A stretch of 15,542 nt of DNA from an uncultured Acidimicrobium sp. (GTDB taxonomy: Bacteria; Actinomycetota; Acidimicrobiia; Acidimicrobiales; Ilumatobacteraceae). The notes beneath the pieces were generated by a model, which searched no databases, had not been told where the DNA came from, and saw only the letters and a list, made by a program, of their open reading frames with translations. Below are positions 13,621 to 15,542 of the stretch, one piece after another (within the stretch, counting starts at the first letter, position 1; each line of letters starts with the position of its first letter). Position numbers and translations under genes: made by a program. The stretch covers positions 1 to 15,542 of the forward strand of contig CAINLH010000095.1 in assembly GCA_903850275.1 (NCBI GenBank). The letters run 5' to 3'.

Positions 13621-15222
13621 GTGACCGTTTACATTCCCGAGGCCTTTTCTAGTGACGAATCAGAAGTACTGAAGCGTTACTTCACCAACCTCGACGGTCC
13701 AGTTTTTGCCCTTGTAAACCTTCCTGAGGTTGTGAAAGGCGCGCTGTTCGCCCGATACAGCAGAAGTCCAAAAAGTTTAAGGCGGCTATTCATTGACGAG
13801 TTCGTCGGTGACCTCGATCTTGCTGGCGATATCACCGTAGATGCAACGATCGGCCTAGATCATGCCGAGTCGCTCTACGAGAAGATATTCCTCGAATACG
13901 GAGACGATTCGGTTGCTCAGTTGGGTGGTGTTCACTTGGCTTGTGAACAAGCTTCCAACCTGTTGACGAAGATTTTAGAGTGGGGACGCTTGATGAGCTA
14001 CCTCGAGCAGAGCACCCGATATATCAATTACGACGCCCGTCTTGGCGGGAGATATCGATATTTCCGCGACCCCGAGATACTCAACAGCCCGTTTGGGACT
14101 CGGTATGTGGGGGACATGGATCGCATGTTCGACACTTACACAACGCTGGTTACGGGTGTGACCGATCACGTTCGTGCCACTATTCCGCGCAACATAAACG
14201 ATTCTGATTTCATTTATCGACAGGCAACAAGAGCAAAAGGTCTTGACGCGGTTCGCGGTGTACTTCCAGCATCGGCGTTGTCGAATGTTGGCGTTTTTGG
14301 AACCGGACAGGCATACGAATCGATGCTGCTTCGTATGCGTGCACACCCGCTTCCCGAGGCTCGACACTATGCGGATTTGATGTTGGTGGAGTTGCGAAAA
14401 GTGATTCCGAGTTTCCTTAAGCGTGTTGACCTGCCCGATCGTGGGGGACGCTGGAGTGACTACCTTGCAGAGAATCACGATAAGACAAGTTTCTTGGTCG
14501 ACGACCTCTTCGGTGCGCTTGAGCCCGACCCAGTTCCTGAGGTTTCACTCGTCGACTTCGATCCAGATGGCGAGCTCAAACTACTTGCTGCAATTTGTTA
14601 TTCGCATTCACACTTGCCCGAATCGCAGTTGCTGAAGCGAGTAGAAGCTTTGTCCCATCAGGAACGCGTGAAGCTGATCGCGGCTTATGTTGGAAATCGT
14701 GAGAATCGTAGGCATAAGCCGGGTCGTGCATTCGAAAGAATCGACTATCGATTTGATGTTCTTGGTGATTACGGCGCATTTAGAGATTTGCAGCGTCACC
14801 GTTTGCTCACCATTGAATGGCAGCGTTTGTCACCGGAGCATGGTTATGTCATGCCCGAACTGGTTGCTGAAGCTGGAATGGATGAAATTTTTGAAGAAAC
14901 CATGACACGCTCATCAACTCTTTACGAGGCCCTTCGTCCGGACTACCCAGAACAAGCCGCATATGCGATTGCTATGGCGTACCGTCTGCGCTATGTGATG
15001 CAGTTCAACGCTCGCGAAGCGATTCACCTTTTGGAATTGCGATCTGCACCTCAAGGACACCCGGCCTATCGAAGAGTGGTGCTGGAAATGCACCGACTGA
15101 TCGCCGAACAGGCTGGACATAGGGCTGTAGCCGACGCAATGACACATATCACGCATGCGGCGCCCGACCTTGAGCGTCTGGATTCTGAGCGCAAGGCAGA
15201 ATCAAGGCGCGAATCCAAGTAA
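13621..15222 (+). CDS. thyX: Duplicated (double-domain) ThyX-like flavin-dependent thymidylate synthase
   Basis: A 533-residue protein made of two ThyX-like halves, about twice the usual 210-270 residues; the frame is continuous between them. ThyX makes dTMP from dUMP with FAD, NADPH and methylene-tetrahydrofolate. In half 1 the RHRxxSxNxxSxRY motif appears as WGRLMSYLEQSTRY (121-134): RHR is reduced to one Arg, but Glu129, Ser131, Arg133 and Tyr134 are kept, as is R212-G-V-L-P. In half 2 it appears as RHRLLTIEWQRLSP (392-405): RHR is kept but the S-x-R-Y end is lost, while the flavin-site pattern N463-A-R465 through L473-R474 is intact. The two halves thus keep complementary residues. The GTG start at 13621 follows a TAGTAT box. 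Whether it makes dTMP is inferred, not shown. Confidence 0.85.
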   Translation: MTVYIPEAFSSDESEVLKRYFTNLDGPVFALVNLPEVVKGALFARYSRSPKSLRRLFIDEFVGDLDLAGDITVDATIGLDHAESLYEKIFLEYGDDSVAQLGGVHLACEQASNLLTKILEWGRLMSYLEQSTRYINYDARLGGRYRYFRDPEILNSPFGTRYVGDMDRMFDTYTTLVTGVTDHVRATIPRNINDSDFIYRQATRAKGLDAVRGVLPASALSNVGVFGTGQAYESMLLRMRAHPLPEARHYADLMLVELRKVIPSFLKRVDLPDRGGRWSDYLAENHDKTSFLVDDLFGALEPDPVPEVSLVDFDPDGELKLLAAICYSHSHLPESQLLKRVEALSHQERVKLIAAYVGNRENRRHKPGRAFERIDYRFDVLGDYGAFRDLQRHRLLTIEWQRLSPEHGYVMPELVAEAGMDEIFEETMTRSSTLYEALRPDYPEQAAYAIAMAYRLRYVMQFNAREAIHLLELRSAPQGHPAYRRVVLEMHRLIAEQAGHRAVADAMTHITHAAPDLERLDSERKAESRRESK

Positions 15223-15250
15223 TTCGTGTTTGTTAGGTCCATATGGGCTA

Positions 15251-15281
15251 TTGTCTCGCCGCACACCAACGACTACATATT
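15251..15281 (+). promoter_or_regulatory. Possible promoter for the acidic-protein gene
   Basis: TTGTCT at 15251-15256 and TACATA at 15274-15279 are separated by 17 bases, a standard spacing, in the 75-base gap after thyX. The -10 match is modest, so this is tentative. Confidence 0.3.
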
Positions 15282-15283
15282 TT

Positions 15284-15290
15284 GAAGGGA
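15284..15290 (+). promoter_or_regulatory. Shine-Dalgarno site GAAGGGA
   Basis: GAAGGGA lies seven bases before the ATG at 15298 and supports that start. Confidence 0.6.
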
Positions 15291-15297
15291 ATTCTGA

Positions 15298-15542
15298 ATG
15301 TCAAATGATGATGTCATCGGAGCTGATGACCTTGACCCAGAAATGATGATTGTCGAGGAGATTGACGGCGACGAGATTGATCCTGATGCGCTCGGCCTCG
15401 AGCTGGAGGATGAACCATTTGAAGATGGAGCAGGTGCGCTCGAGGGTGTCGACGACCTGATTGATGATCCAGATGCGATACCTGCGACAGAGGTTGTAGC
15501 AAAGAAGTCCTCGGATGATGATGACGATGACGACGACCTGCG
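15298..15542 (+). CDS. Very acidic protein, N-terminal part only
   Basis: An open frame of 81 codons runs from the ATG to the right edge. It is too short and incomplete for a function to be given. About 34 of the 81 residues are Asp or Glu, only two lysines and no arginine occur within them, and residues 73-80 are eight aspartates in a row coded by mixed GAT and GAC. Such N-termini occur on small actinobacterial proteins with long acidic leaders and a Cys-containing end, but the end is not in the window and this cannot be tested here. A good ribosome site and a possible promoter precede it, so the gene itself is well supported. Confidence 0.7.
   Translation, partial: MSNDDVIGADDLDPEMMIVEEIDGDEIDPDALGLELEDEPFEDGAGALEGVDDLIDDPDAIPATEVVAKKSSDDDDDDDDL

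Noticed and set aside
13975..14478. A 167-residue minus-strand open frame
   Set aside because: It is antisense to the conserved first half of the ThyX-like protein and resembles no protein family.
13621..15222. ThyX-like gene as an assembly artefact joining two copies
   Set aside because: The two halves differ strongly in sequence and keep different motif residues, so this is an old duplication and not a duplicated read-through of one gene.

Overview
The window reads as an ordinary, gene-dense stretch of an actinobacterial chromosome. The family variants fit best with class Acidimicrobiia (freshwater or marine types), but that placement is inference. Supporting signs are an actinobacterial-type TrmI, the tatB-tatC-helY gene order, GTG starts, and several starts sitting six bases behind a TANNNT motif, as in leaderless actinobacterial transcripts. 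I see no mobile element, CRISPR array, tRNA or rRNA. No gap exceeds 300 bases. The longest, 6462-6630, holds only the trmI leader.

Layout. Bases 1-1746 (minus) encode a transketolase whose C-terminus lies outside the window. Just upstream on the same strand is an unrecognised 132-residue protein (1766-2164). A 50-base divergent gap leads to a plus-strand run: a fused ADP-forming acyl-CoA synthetase (2215-4389), a DacB/PBP4-type D-Ala-D-Ala carboxypeptidase (4389-5846), and two small membrane proteins (5917-6264, 6264-6461). The tRNA m1A58 methyltransferase TrmI follows (6631-7416), with a 3Fe-4S-type ferredoxin converging on it (7417-7662, minus). Signal peptidase I (7767-8357) diverges from the ferredoxin and converges on a glycerophosphodiester phosphodiesterase-like gene (8354-9052, minus). 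From 9100 a tightly coupled operon runs tatB-tatC-helY plus a diacylglycerol-kinase-C-terminal-like gene, to 13558. A duplicated, fused ThyX-like protein (13621-15222) and the start of a very acidic protein (15298 to the right edge) close the window.

How the genes fit together. DacB, LepB and TatB/TatC serve the cell envelope and protein export, and the GDPD-like and DGK-like genes suggest lipid turnover. TrmI and the Ski2-like helicase HelY act on RNA, ThyX supplies dTMP, and transketolase and the acyl-CoA synthetase belong to central carbon metabolism. Several neighbours are joined by stop-start overlaps of 1-4 bases (4387-4391, 6262-6266, 9499-9503, 12929-12932), which points to co-translation.

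Two points stand out. First, the ThyX-like protein carries two domains with complementary motif losses: domain 1 keeps the S-x-R half and domain 2 keeps the RHR half, so one composite active site per chain could survive. Second, trmI and tatB-tatC-helY are close neighbours here, whereas in Mycobacterium tuberculosis the corresponding genes bracket the Pup-proteasome region. No proteasome gene lies between them in this window.
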